From JBGSYJ01 sp041748075 (GTDB lineage: Bacteria; Acidobacteriota; Thermoanaerobaculia; Gp7-AA8), in assembly GCA_041748075.1 (NCBI GenBank), contig JBGTDX010000107.1:1-39162 (forward strand): DNA of 39,162 nucleotides, in the 5' to 3' direction. Positions 1 to 8,329 of this stretch are shown here, piece by piece. Every line of letters begins with the position of its first letter. The stretch's first letter is position 1. Under the pieces are notes generated by a model. It searched no databases and was not told the origin of the DNA. It saw only the letters and a program-made list of their open reading frames with translations. Position numbers and translations under genes: made by a program.

Positions 1-12
1 GCTCAGGATGAC
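1..12. repeat. Probable end of dispersed inverted-repeat element cut by window edge
   Basis: These first 12 bases are identical to the outer end of the right arm of the inverted repeat at 13841-13924. An exact 12-nt match at the very edge suggests a second copy of that element lies mostly outside the window, just ahead of the broken peptidase gene. The match is short, so chance cannot be excluded. Confidence 0.4.
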
Positions 13-52
13 ACTTGCTCCTGCGCGGACCCAATGGAAGTTGACGCCATGA

Positions 53-1839
53 GCTCCAGGGAGCAAGGCTCATGCGAGTCAGAGAGCAGACTGTGGCCGG
101 CGCGGTGGACCTGTTAAAGTTCGCCGCGCATCGTCGGTCATCGCCGGCTTTGAGCCTTCGCCCGACGGGCGGTTCATCCTCCTCCAGCGTCTGCAACGGC
201 CCTACTCATACCTGGTACCTCAGAACCGTTTTCCGCGCAAAGTCGAAGTCGTCGATCGAACCGGCCGATCGATCAAGGTGATTGCCGAGAATCCACTTCA
301 GGAAGAGATTCCTCTCGGGTTCGGATCGGTGCCGACAGATCGCCGCTCGTTCGCTCGTTCGAGTGGCGTGCCGATCAACCGGCGACGCTGCTGTGGGTCG
401 AGGCGCTCGATGGCGGTGATGCGCGAAAAGAGGCCGAGTGGCGGGATCGACTCCTTACACTTTCCGAGCCGTTCGACGGACCGCCTCAGACTCTTGCGAC
501 TCTTCCTCTCCGCTTCAACTCCGTCTACTGGGGAGATGACGACCTCGCTCTGGTGTCCGAGTTCTGGTGGACGAACCGGAAGGCTCGCCTCTACGCCGTC
601 GACCCCTCACGTCCCACCACCGCAATGAGGACAGTGTTCGATTACTCGTTCGAGGATCGCTACAACGACCCGGGTACACCTCTGACAGCCGCCAGCCGGT
701 TCGGCCGCGACACGCTGGTGCTCGACGCTGACAACGACTTCTACCTCACGGGAGAGGGAGGCTCGGCGGAGGGCGATCGTCCGTTCCTGCGTCGGTACGA
801 CTGGCAGAAAGGCACCACGAGCGAGGTGTTTCGGTCGAGCGCGCCCTACTACGAAAGGCCGCTCGGTTTCCTCGACGCTGCGCGCCGCCAGGTGCTGACC
901 CTTAGGGAGTCGGCGGACGTTCCGCCGAACTACTTCGCGCGCGATCTCCGCCGGGGAAGCGTTCGGGCGCTCACCAGCTTTCCTCACCCCTATCCGGAGC
1001 TCAAAGGAGTGAAGAAAGAGCTGATCACGTATCCACGTGCGGACGGCGTGATGTTGAGCGCGACGCTGTACCTCCCTGCCGGATACGACCCGAAGAAAGA
1101 CGGCCCGCTTCCCGCGCTCGTCTGGGCATACCCGAACGAGTTCAAGAGCGCCGATGCCGCAAGCCAGGTTCAGGACTCTCCCCACCGGTTCAAACGCGTG
1201 AGCTTCTGGGGCGCCGTGCCATGGGTCACGCGCGGCTATGCGATCCTCGACGACGCAGCGATGCCGGTCATTGGCGAGGGGGACGTGGAGCCCAACGACT
1301 CGTTCGTCGAGCAGCTCGTCATGGGTGCAAAAGCGGTCATCGACGAAGGCGTGCGCCGCGGCGTGGTCGACCCGGACAGAGTGGCAGTTGGAGGACATTC
1401 GTACGGCGCGTTCATGACCGGCAACCTTCTCGCACACTCCGATCTCTTTCGCGCCGGAATCGCCCGCAGCGGGGCGTACAACCGTTCACTCACGCCGTTT
1501 GGCTTTCAGTCCGAGGAGAGAACGTACTGGGAAGCGCCGGAAGTTTACTTTGCGATGTCACCGTTCATGAACGCGAACAGGATCAACGAGCCGCTGCTCA
1601 TGATCCACGGACACGCAGACAACAACTCGGGAACGTTCCCGATGCAGAGCGAACGTCTATACAACGCGATGAAAGGCCTCGGAAAAACCACTCGTCTCGT
1701 CATGCTGCCCCATGAGAGTCATGGCTATCGTGCGTACGAGTCCATCATGCACATGCTCTGGGAGGTGGACCGCTGGCTCGAGATGTATGTGAAGAATGCA
1801 GAACCACGCAGGGATGAACCGGCTAAGGCAGCGCAATAG
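53..1839 (+). pseudogene. S9 family (glutamyl endopeptidase-like, S9D type) peptidase, frameshifted and N-terminally incomplete
   Basis: The product resembles secreted prolyl-oligopeptidase-family serine peptidases with an N-terminal beta-propeller and a C-terminal alpha/beta-hydrolase domain. The hydrolase part is intact: nucleophile motif GHSYGAF (Ser codon 1399-1401), the family segment HGHADNNSGTFPMQ carrying the acidic residue near 1610-1650, and PHESHGYRA with the catalytic His near 1710-1735. Propeller sequence runs in frame 2 from about 104 to 352 (SPDGRFILLQRLQRPYSYL..., IPLGFGSVPTDRRSF), then jumps to frame 1 (FEWRADQPATLLWVEA...) with no stop until 1837-1839. The jump coincides with an 8-bp tandem duplication (345-352 and 353-360). 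Removing one copy restores RSFEWRAD exactly. Family members are usually about 800 residues, so some 200 N-terminal residues including the signal peptide are missing or lie upstream. A frame-2 stop at 50-52 breaks any continuation. The longest intact frame (from 553) would give a 428-residue hydrolase fragment. Confidence 0.8.
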
Positions 1840-1902
1840 GCTCCATCCGGGTATGGCCTTGCTGCAGGGTCGCTTCGATGTACGACCCGGTCGTCGCGCC
1901 CG

Positions 1903-2424
1903 TCACCGGTCGCGATAGAAGAGATCGACGCTGATCTCGGGCTTTCTGTGTCCGAGCTGGGCGCCGGTGTAGCGATTCTCGTACTGCATGCCAAGGCGGG
2001 CCGCCACTCGTTTGGACGGCTCGTTGTCCGGATCGATGATCGCAACGACGCGAGGCCGGTCGAGCATGTGAAGCACATGGTGCATCGCGGCGGCACCGGC
2101 TTCGGTCGCGTATCCTCTCCCCCACGTCGTGCGGTCGAAAATCCATCCGATCTCGAGATCCGGTGTCGTTCCGAGCGGCTGAATACCGGCGATGCCAACT
2201 ACGAGTCCGCTTTCCCGCTCGATCACCGCTCCCATACAGATGTCGTGCTCGGCGAGCTGCCTGGACTGCCGGCCGAAGAACTCGTCCACATCCTCGTCCG
2301 TGTAGGGCCGGCCTCCGTGGATATACTGAGTCACCGCGGAATCGCTCATGATTCTCCGGAGTGCTGCACGGTCCGATTCCTCCCACGGACGAACGATCAG
2401 CCGGTCACATTCGAGTCGAAACAC
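1903..2424 (-). CDS. GNAT family N-acetyltransferase (RimJ/RimL-like)
   Basis: This 173-residue protein has the layout of the Acetyltransf_3 group, which transfers acetyl from acetyl-CoA to protein N-termini or small amines. It opens with LECDRLIVRPWEESD, typical of RimJ-like enzymes. The acetyl-CoA pyrophosphate-binding segment WGRGYATEAGAA lies near residues 118-129, followed by PDNEPSKRVAARLGM, the usual final motif. The start codon appears to be GTG (2422-2424) with no clear ribosome site. It is convergent with the broken peptidase and divergent from the tryptophanase. Substrate cannot be told from sequence. Confidence 0.88.
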   Translation of the reverse strand: MFRLECDRLIVRPWEESDRAALRRIMSDSAVTQYIHGGRPYTDEDVDEFFGRQSRQLAEHDICMGAVIERESGLVVGIAGIQPLGTTPDLEIGWIFDRTTWGRGYATEAGAAAMHHVLHMLDRPRVVAIIDPDNEPSKRVAARLGMQYENRYTGAQLGHRKPEISVDLFYRDR

Positions 2425-2486
2425 AGCAGCACGATACGCACAATCGCCGGACAGGTTTAGACAATCTCTGCGTCAGGTGGCTGCGG

Positions 2487-2552
2487 GTGGCCCCTGTCGC
2501 GTGGCGCCTGTGGGCCATCGTGATTCCCAGTGGAAGCGGGAGCGCGACGTGA
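2487..2552 (+). other. Possible Trp-containing leader peptide upstream of tryptophanase
   Basis: A GTG-initiated 21-codon frame preceded by AGGTGG (2475-2480, 7-nt spacing) encodes a peptide with Trp at positions 6 and 9 and stops 80 nt before the tryptophanase start. Tryptophanase operons of enterics are controlled by a Trp-containing leader (TnaC). No TnaC sequence similarity is seen here, so this is only a positional suggestion. Confidence 0.2.
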
Positions 2553-2632
2553 TCACTGTCACTGCTCACTGTGGGCACAGGCACTGGCCGCGGTGGCGAT
2601 GGGAATGCAGAGTCGTGGTGAGGAGATCCGTC

Positions 2633-4012
2633 ATGACCCGCTTCGAACCGTTCCGGATGAAGGCTGTGGACCCGATTCGCATTACATCGCCGGAAGAGCG
2701 CGCGACGGCTCTCGAGCATGCAGGCTTCAACGTCTTTCAACTCGCGGCGAAGGACGTCGTGATCGACCTGCTCACAGACTCCGGGACGGGAGCGATGTCG
2801 TCCGAGCAGTGGTCGGCGATGATGCGCGGCGACGAATCGTATGCTGGAAGTTCTTCTTTCTTCCGATTCGAGAGCGTTGTGCGCGATCTCACAGGCAACC
2901 GTCACATCCTGCCCACGCACCAGGGGCGCGCCGCGGAGCGGATCCTGTTTCAGTCTCTGCTCCAGCCCGGTGACGTGGTCATCAACAACATGCACTTCGA
3001 CACCACGAGAGCGAACGTGGAGTTCACAGGCGCCGAAGCGCGTGATCTCGTAATCGCCGATGCGCGCGTGCCGGCACTCCTTCGCCCCTTCAAAGGCAAC
3101 ATGGATCTCGAAGCGCTCGAGAGCGCTCTGCAGGACGAAAGCGATCGCGTGCGGCTCGTGATGGTCACGGTCACCAACAACTCGGGCGGCGGCCAGCCGG
3201 TCTCGATGCAGAACCTCGAGGGAGTACGCCGGCTCTGCACACGCTACGGGAAACTCTTCATCCTCGACGCATGCCGGTTTGCGGAGAACGCGTGGTTCAT
3301 CAAGCAGCGTGAAAGAGGCTACGGCGATATCACGCCGAAAGAGATCGCGCAGCGGATGTTCGCACTCGCGGATGGATGCATCGTTTCGGCGAAGAAGGAC
3401 GGACTGGCGAACATCGGTGGATTTCTCGCTCTCAATGATGATGCGCTTGCGGAGAAGGCCCGCAACCTTCTGATTCTGACCGAGGGGTTTCCCACGTATG
3501 GCGGCCTCGCCGGCTACGACATGGAGGCCATCGCCCGGGGGCTCGAGGAGGTGCTCGACGAGTCGTATCTGGAACACAGGATCGCATCCGTCGCAACCCT
3601 CACTCGAAGGCTTCACGATGCCGGGATCCCCATCGTTCAGCCAGCCGGAGGTCACGGCGTCTTCATCGATGCGACTTCACTCCTCCCGCACATTGCGCCG
3701 CCGGAGTTTCCGGGAATCGCCCTGGTCAATTCGCTCTATGTCGCGTCGGGCGTGCGCTCGTGTGAGATCGGCAGTGTGATGTTCGGCCGATCGGGCAGCA
3801 AGGCGCCCGCGCCCCTGGAGCTCGTGCGCCTGGCAATCCCTCGCCGTCTTTACACTGACGCGCAACTGCGGTACGCGGCAGAGTCGGTGGTCGAAGTTGC
3901 GGCCCGTGCCGAAACGCTCGGAGGTTATCGCATCACATACGAGCCCCGATATCTCCGACACTTCACGGCGCGGTTCGAGCCGCTGGAAGTGGGCGTGCCG
4001 TCGATCCGCTGA
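2633..4012 (+). CDS. tnaA: Tryptophanase (beta-eliminating lyase)
   Basis: This 459-residue PLP enzyme belongs to the tryptophanase/tyrosine phenol-lyase family and is expected to split L-tryptophan into indole, pyruvate and ammonia. It aligns end to end with both branches: IDLLTDSGTGAMS, PTHQGRAAE, RFAENAWFIKQRE, and the PLP lysine in VSAKKD (Lys255). Overall wording is often phenol-lyase-like (ADGC, NIGGFL, GGLAGYDMEA). However, three positions that separate the two enzymes are of the tryptophanase type: Asp123 in HFDTTR (Thr in phenol-lyase), Ile379 in EIGS (Arg in phenol-lyase) and His443 in RHFTARF (Phe in phenol-lyase). The start at 2633 is chosen because GAGGAG lies about 8 nt upstream and EPFR matches the family N-terminus. 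Upstream codons in the same frame are not family-like. Confidence 0.85.
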   Translation: MTRFEPFRMKAVDPIRITSPEERATALEHAGFNVFQLAAKDVVIDLLTDSGTGAMSSEQWSAMMRGDESYAGSSSFFRFESVVRDLTGNRHILPTHQGRAAERILFQSLLQPGDVVINNMHFDTTRANVEFTGAEARDLVIADARVPALLRPFKGNMDLEALESALQDESDRVRLVMVTVTNNSGGGQPVSMQNLEGVRRLCTRYGKLFILDACRFAENAWFIKQRERGYGDITPKEIAQRMFALADGCIVSAKKDGLANIGGFLALNDDALAEKARNLLILTEGFPTYGGLAGYDMEAIARGLEEVLDESYLEHRIASVATLTRRLHDAGIPIVQPAGGHGVFIDATSLLPHIAPPEFPGIALVNSLYVASGVRSCEIGSVMFGRSGSKAPAPLELVRLAIPRRLYTDAQLRYAAESVVEVAARAETLGGYRITYEPRYLRHFTARFEPLEVGVPSIR

Positions 4013-4120
4013 AGGGAGCCGATCTTCGACGCGTCACAAGAGCAGATCACGCTGTTCGGCAAGACAGCTCTCGCATCCTCGAAACCGCTTCCGCCGGCGG
4101 ACTCAGGCGTGATGAACTGA
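4013..4120 (+). other. In-frame coding-like stretch after the tnaA stop
   Basis: After the TGA at 4010-4012 the tnaA frame stays open for 35 codons to a TGA at 4118-4120, and most of these codons end in G or C, as in neighbouring genes. It may be a lost C-terminal tail, an occasional readthrough extension, or chance. No start codon with a ribosome site is present inside it. The remainder up to 4179 shows nothing else. Confidence 0.25.
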
Positions 4121-4179
4121 CAGTACCTATGACAGAAATCATTCACTCGCGCTCTGAGGCATCATAAGGTTCCGGAGGT

Positions 4180-4971
4180 ATGTCGCTCAGCATGGTACGA
4201 CCCGGCTCACGGGCGCAGGAAAGGTCGTCGGTGGCAATTCGACCGCTTGCACTGCCGAATGAGCACGGCGGCTGGGGTTTCATCCTCGAGCCAATCGTTC
4301 TCGGGCTTCTCGTCGCGCCGTCGTCTGCCGGGCTGTTGATGGGAATCGGTGTGCTCGCGGCGTTCCTCACGCGGCATCCTCTGAAACTCGCCGCGGCTGA
4401 CTGGTTACGGCGGCGGATGTACCCGCGAACGAAAATCTGCCTCCTGCTGTCCCTCGGGTATGGGACCACAGCGATTGCGCTCATCGTCGCGGCGCTGGCC
4501 CTGGGTCCGCACATCGCCATGCTCCCCCTGGTGGCGGGGGCACTGCCAGCAGCGATCCAGTTCGGGTTCGACGCGCGGAACAAGGGCCGTGAGATGCTGG
4601 CCGAGGTGGCCGGATCCCTGGCGAGCGCCTCTGTCGCGGCGGCGATTGTGATTGCCGGGGGAGGTTCGGCATGGATTGCACTTGCCCTGTCGGCGCTGAC
4701 GGCCGCACGAGCCATCCCGACAATCCTGTTCGTGCGTTCGGCATTGCGGGGTGGCTCTCACATCAGGTCGCTGGCGGCTCATGGTGCCGGGATCCTCGTC
4801 GCCGCAGCGCTCTTTACCGCGGGGCTCGCTCCCGGCGCCGCGATCGTGGCGATGTGCATTCTCCTCGTTCGCGCAGCACTCACACGACCAGCAACGCCGG
4901 CAAAGACGATCGGCCTGCGCGAGCTCGCCTACGGCGCAGCGTTCGTGCTGACGGTCGGACTGACCTATTGA
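4180..4971 (+). CDS. YwiC-like family integral membrane protein
   Basis: This is a 263-residue, strongly hydrophobic protein with about eight predicted membrane segments. The N-terminal signature PNEHGGWGFILEPI (residues 26-39) followed by AAFLTRHPLKLA is characteristic of the YwiC-like family, whose biochemical role is not established. GGAGG at 4174-4178 lies only 1 nt before the first ATG. The second ATG at 4192 has 13-nt spacing, so the exact start is uncertain. It stands alone between tnaA and a secreted unknown. Confidence 0.8.
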   Translation: MSLSMVRPGSRAQERSSVAIRPLALPNEHGGWGFILEPIVLGLLVAPSSAGLLMGIGVLAAFLTRHPLKLAAADWLRRRMYPRTKICLLLSLGYGTTAIALIVAALALGPHIAMLPLVAGALPAAIQFGFDARNKGREMLAEVAGSLASASVAAAIVIAGGGSAWIALALSALTAARAIPTILFVRSALRGGSHIRSLAAHGAGILVAAALFTAGLAPGAAIVAMCILLVRAALTRPATPAKTIGLRELAYGAAFVLTVGLTY

Positions 4972-5013
4972 CACGGTTGGGACGGAAATTCACGCCAGTG
5001 GTAAGCCAACCGC

Positions 5014-5042
5014 TTGACAGGCGGTGAGCCTGCGCGTATCTA
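5014..5042 (+). promoter_or_regulatory. Candidate sigma-70-type promoter
   Basis: TTGACA (5014-5019) and TATCTA (5037-5042) are separated by exactly 17 nt, about 40 nt ahead of the start at 5081. The -35 is consensus, the -10 is weak. Confidence 0.5.
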
Positions 5043-5080
5043 CTGAGCGTTCCTACCAATTCCTCGGATGGAGCTTTGCC

Positions 5081-5917
5081 ATGCCACGCAAGAACGCGAG
5101 TCTTCTGGTCTCACTCCTGATACTTTCCATCCTTTCACTTCCGCTGCAGGCCGCCTCTGAGGTCAAGCTGGTCGATAGAGATCAGATCACCCGATTCAAC
5201 CATGTCGTGGCGGCTCGTTACATGGGCTTCGACGGAGAGTCGACGGTGGTGATTGTCTTCTCGACGATGGATCCGAAGGATGCACTACCGCTGTTCGATC
5301 CGTGGGGAGAGAGCATGTTCGAGAAGTGGATTGCTGACACGGGCGCGCACGTTGCGTCGATCTCCTTCACAGAGGGGCGGTCCTCGGTCTATCGGATTGA
5401 TGTCATCACCGATACGGTTCAGTTCGTCCAGGGCCTCGGCGGGGAGGGGGCGTTCCGCAAGTTCAATCTCGAAGTCCAAAAGGTTGAAGGAGAGATCCAT
5501 CGCGAAATGCAATCAGGACTCCTTTCAGGAATATTCGAAGCGGCCGTGGAGACGATCACGTTGCCTGAACCGATCTCCGGTCCCGCAGTCCTCGAGAACC
5601 CGGCCGTCCAGGCGATGCTGTCATTCGAGTCCGCATTGCGCGCCAGGGATTTCGAGAGGGTACGAGGTCTCTTATTGCAGGAGAGCAATGGGGATGCACT
5701 GATCAATCAGGTCGAGGGCCTGAATGCGGACGAGCACGAGGAGGTCCTGGTTGGTTTCTTCGGCGCTCCAGATTCTTTTCGAAGAATCCTTCTCGCTTCG
5801 AAAGTCTATGTTCATGGCGACAGGACCGTGGTCGTCTTCGACGCTGACGCCATCGGGCAGTCAGAGCCCGTGAATCAAATCCTGATTCGAATTGACGGCG
5901 CGTGGAAGCTCGAGTGA
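5081..5917 (+). CDS. Secreted protein of unknown function
   Basis: The product is a 278-residue exported protein that I do not recognise. A classical signal peptide is visible (MPRKNASLLVSL, hydrophobic LLILSILSLPLQA, cleavage near AASE). The middle (about residues 30-150) is a mixed alpha/beta region. The C-terminal part, from ENPAVQAMLSFESALRARDFERV to the end, has the look of a small NTF2-like or DUF4878-like fold, but that is inference. The start at 5081 is favoured over an in-frame ATG at 5024 because GGAG (5069-5072) is properly spaced and the signal peptide begins there. A candidate promoter lies at 5014-5042. Confidence 0.75.
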   Translation: MPRKNASLLVSLLILSILSLPLQAASEVKLVDRDQITRFNHVVAARYMGFDGESTVVIVFSTMDPKDALPLFDPWGESMFEKWIADTGAHVASISFTEGRSSVYRIDVITDTVQFVQGLGGEGAFRKFNLEVQKVEGEIHREMQSGLLSGIFEAAVETITLPEPISGPAVLENPAVQAMLSFESALRARDFERVRGLLLQESNGDALINQVEGLNADEHEEVLVGFFGAPDSFRRILLASKVYVHGDRTVVVFDADAIGQSEPVNQILIRIDGAWKLE

Positions 5918-6024
5918 CGTCATCGCCCCTCCACCGGGGAATTCAAACAACAACTTTCTGTATTACACTGGAAGCAGGGTGGAACGGTCCTCCGCCTGAA
6001 AACGAATCACTCACGGAGATCCAG

Positions 6025-6774
6025 ATGATGGCGAAGCCGATCCACCATCGGGCGGCACGTGCGGTCCGTAGCATACTCCCCGTTGCCGCGGTGACGCTGG
6101 CGCTTACCTCCTCGACGCCGCTTGCGGTTCAGGCCAGATCGATCGAGCCTCCCGCCACAATGCGACAGGAGCCGCGTGCGGATCGGCCGGATGTCGCCGA
6201 GACGCTCCTGCGCCAGGCTCCCGGACTTACGGCCGACGCGCTCCGCCTCGCTCTCAAGGCGACGGAAAAGGCTTCGCAGGAAGGACTCGTTTCGCGCCGC
6301 GATCTCCTCACCGTCATCGACTATTCCCTTCCTTCCAGCCAGCCCCGGCTCTTCGTTTTCGATCTCGCACAGCAGAAGCTTCTCTATCGTGAGCTCGTTG
6401 CCCATGGAGTCAACAGCGGCGACAACCTCACGACCCGCTTTTCGAATGTGTTGAACAGTCGTGCCACGAGCATCGGCCTGTTCGTCACGGCCGAGACCTA
6501 TTTCGGCAGCAACGGCTACTCGCTGAGGCTCCGCGGACTCGACCGCGGATTCAACGATCAGGCGCTCGTCCGCGCGATCGTCATGCACGGCGCTCCGTAC
6601 GTCAGCGACGCCGCCGTCCGCTCCATGGGTCGGCTCGGAAGAAGCTGGGGGTGTCCCGCCCTTCCGGCGAAGATCTCGAAGGAGATCATCGATCGGGTCA
6701 AGGGCGGCAGTCCGATCTTTGCGTACTATCCGGACCCCGACTGGCTCGGCACCTCGCGCTTTTTGAAGAGTTGA
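6025..6774 (+). CDS. Murein L,D-transpeptidase-like protein (YkuD_2 type), secreted
   Basis: This 249-residue exported protein carries an L,D-transpeptidase-type catalytic domain, expected to act on peptidoglycan in the periplasm. The fold markers are DYSLPSSQPRLFVFDL, the conserved His in MHGAPYVSD (about residue 188) and the Cys motif GRLGRSWGCPALP (about residues 200-213). This matches the YkuD_2-type family rather than classical YkuD. An N-terminal signal peptide ends near LAVQA. The start was placed at the ATG pair 6025/6028 after GGAG (6015-6018). The longer in-frame extension from 5902 overlaps the previous gene and looks non-coding. An RNA hairpin or terminator between it and the upstream gene was not seen. 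Confidence 0.88.
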   Translation: MMAKPIHHRAARAVRSILPVAAVTLALTSSTPLAVQARSIEPPATMRQEPRADRPDVAETLLRQAPGLTADALRLALKATEKASQEGLVSRRDLLTVIDYSLPSSQPRLFVFDLAQQKLLYRELVAHGVNSGDNLTTRFSNVLNSRATSIGLFVTAETYFGSNGYSLRLRGLDRGFNDQALVRAIVMHGAPYVSDAAVRSMGRLGRSWGCPALPAKISKEIIDRVKGGSPIFAYYPDPDWLGTSRFLKS

Positions 6775-6919
6775 GGTTCGAGTCGACGGCGCGTGTGATC
6801 CCCGAGCCGTGAACGAACGGTGACGTACCCCCACCGAAGGTGCGACAAATAGAAATTTCGGTCTCGGAATCTCCGTCTGGTGCTGGACTCCCCGGCGAAT
6901 CCGGACCAGAGTTAGCGCC

Positions 6920-8281
6920 ATGAAACGCCCTCCGCGCGCTCCGGTTCTCGTGATGACCTCGCTGCTCGTGCTTCCGCTCGCAGCTCTCTCCTGCCGATCC
7001 GCGCAACCGCAACCGCCGGCTCCACCTTCTGACTTCGCGGAGTCCCGCCGGCTTGCCCGCGAAGCCTACGGCAGGCAGGACTACGCGGGAGCGGCGCAGC
7101 ACTTCCGCGAAGCGCTTCGGATTGCGCCCGCGCACCCGTCGCTCCTCTACAATCTTGCCGCGATGGAAACGCTCCTTGGAAAGCATGACGACGCGATCGG
7201 CATTCTCGAACGACTCGCGGGTCTCGATCTCTACCTCGGCGTCGCATCCGAGGAGGCTTTCACGCCACTGCGCGAAGATCCGCGATTCCAGGAAATCGTT
7301 GGAAGGCTCGCGAAAAACCGGGAAGCCGCCCATGTCACCAGCTCAGTTCTGATCCGATTTTCCGGACGCGGACTCATCCCGGAAGGTCTCGCGTTTGATG
7401 AGACCACAGGAACGTTTTTCGTCAGCAGCGTTCGCGAACGAAAGATCCTGCGCGTGACGCCTGAAGGCCGGACGAGTGAATTCGCAGGAAGCAACTCGGG
7501 TTTGCTCAGCGCAATGGGGATGCGCGCTGATTCCGATCGGCGAGTTCTCTGGGTGGCGACTTCCGCGGCGCCGCAGATGGAACGTTTCGAGCCGTCCGAT
7601 CGCGGCGCGGCCATGATCCTCAAATTCGATTTCGACTCGGGGCAGCTCCTGAAGACATATGCTCCCGATGTGCCCCACGCTGAGTCGCCAGAAGGTGGCG
7701 TAGCCGGCCCCTCCAAGCACTGGTTCGGCGATCTCACGCTTGCATCAGACGGAACCGTGTACGTGACCGACAGCATACAACCCGAGATCTACCGAATTAC
7801 TCCTTCAGAGGATCGTCTCGAACTGCTGATTCGTGACGGCCGCTTTCAGTCGCTGCAGGGAATCGACCTCTCGCGGGACGGAGAGAAGCTCTTCGTAGCC
7901 GACTACTCGACCGGCCTGTACCGCGTCGACCTTGGTACAGGACTCGTGACTCACCTGGCTTCGCCTCCGAGTCCTTCACTCATCGGCATCGACGGGCTTT
8001 ATCGGTGTGGCGACGATCTGCTCGCGGTACAGAACGGAATCACTCCGAATCGGCTGCTACGAATCACTCTCGAGCCCCGGGCAGATCAGGTGCTCCGGGT
8101 CCATGTGATCGACAGAAACCATCCCCAGTACAACGAACCGACCCTGGGGGTGGTGACGGGCGATCGCTTTGCCTACATCGCCAACAGTCAATGGGGAGCG
8201 GTCGACAAAGACAACCAGCTCATCGACGTCGACAAGCTCGAGGACCCCGTCATTCTCGGACTCGAGCTCTCCTGCCGATAG
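6920..8281 (+). CDS. Lipoprotein with TPR and SMP-30/NHL-like beta-propeller
   Basis: The 453-residue product begins with a lipoprotein signal: hydrophobic stretch then LAALSC, with Cys25 as likely lipidation site. Residues about 38-110 form one or two TPR-like helices (YGRQDYAGAAQHFREALRIAPAHPSLLYNLA). From about residue 145 onward, repeated blades follow (GLAFDETTGTFFVSS, DLTLASDGTVYVTDS, GIDLSRDGEKLFVADYSTGLYRVD) that resemble SMP-30/gluconolactonase-type six-bladed propellers. Its substrate is unknown. It probably sits on the membrane facing the periplasm. Confidence 0.8.
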   Translation: MKRPPRAPVLVMTSLLVLPLAALSCRSAQPQPPAPPSDFAESRRLAREAYGRQDYAGAAQHFREALRIAPAHPSLLYNLAAMETLLGKHDDAIGILERLAGLDLYLGVASEEAFTPLREDPRFQEIVGRLAKNREAAHVTSSVLIRFSGRGLIPEGLAFDETTGTFFVSSVRERKILRVTPEGRTSEFAGSNSGLLSAMGMRADSDRRVLWVATSAAPQMERFEPSDRGAAMILKFDFDSGQLLKTYAPDVPHAESPEGGVAGPSKHWFGDLTLASDGTVYVTDSIQPEIYRITPSEDRLELLIRDGRFQSLQGIDLSRDGEKLFVADYSTGLYRVDLGTGLVTHLASPPSPSLIGIDGLYRCGDDLLAVQNGITPNRLLRITLEPRADQVLRVHVIDRNHPQYNEPTLGVVTGDRFAYIANSQWGAVDKDNQLIDVDKLEDPVILGLELSCR

Positions 8282-8329
8282 AGAAGAGCTGCTTGCTGCC
8301 GGGCACTGCTTCTGCGAGCATGCCGTCCC

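Noticed and set aside
607..1437. Long minus-strand open frame opposite the peptidase
   Set aside because: It is the antisense shadow of a clear S9 hydrolase domain; composition is rich in Arg, His and Val and no family is recognisable.
2405..3655. 416-codon minus-strand open frame opposite tnaA
   Set aside because: It is antisense to well-conserved tryptophanase sequence, typical of GC-rich DNA, with no recognisable domain.
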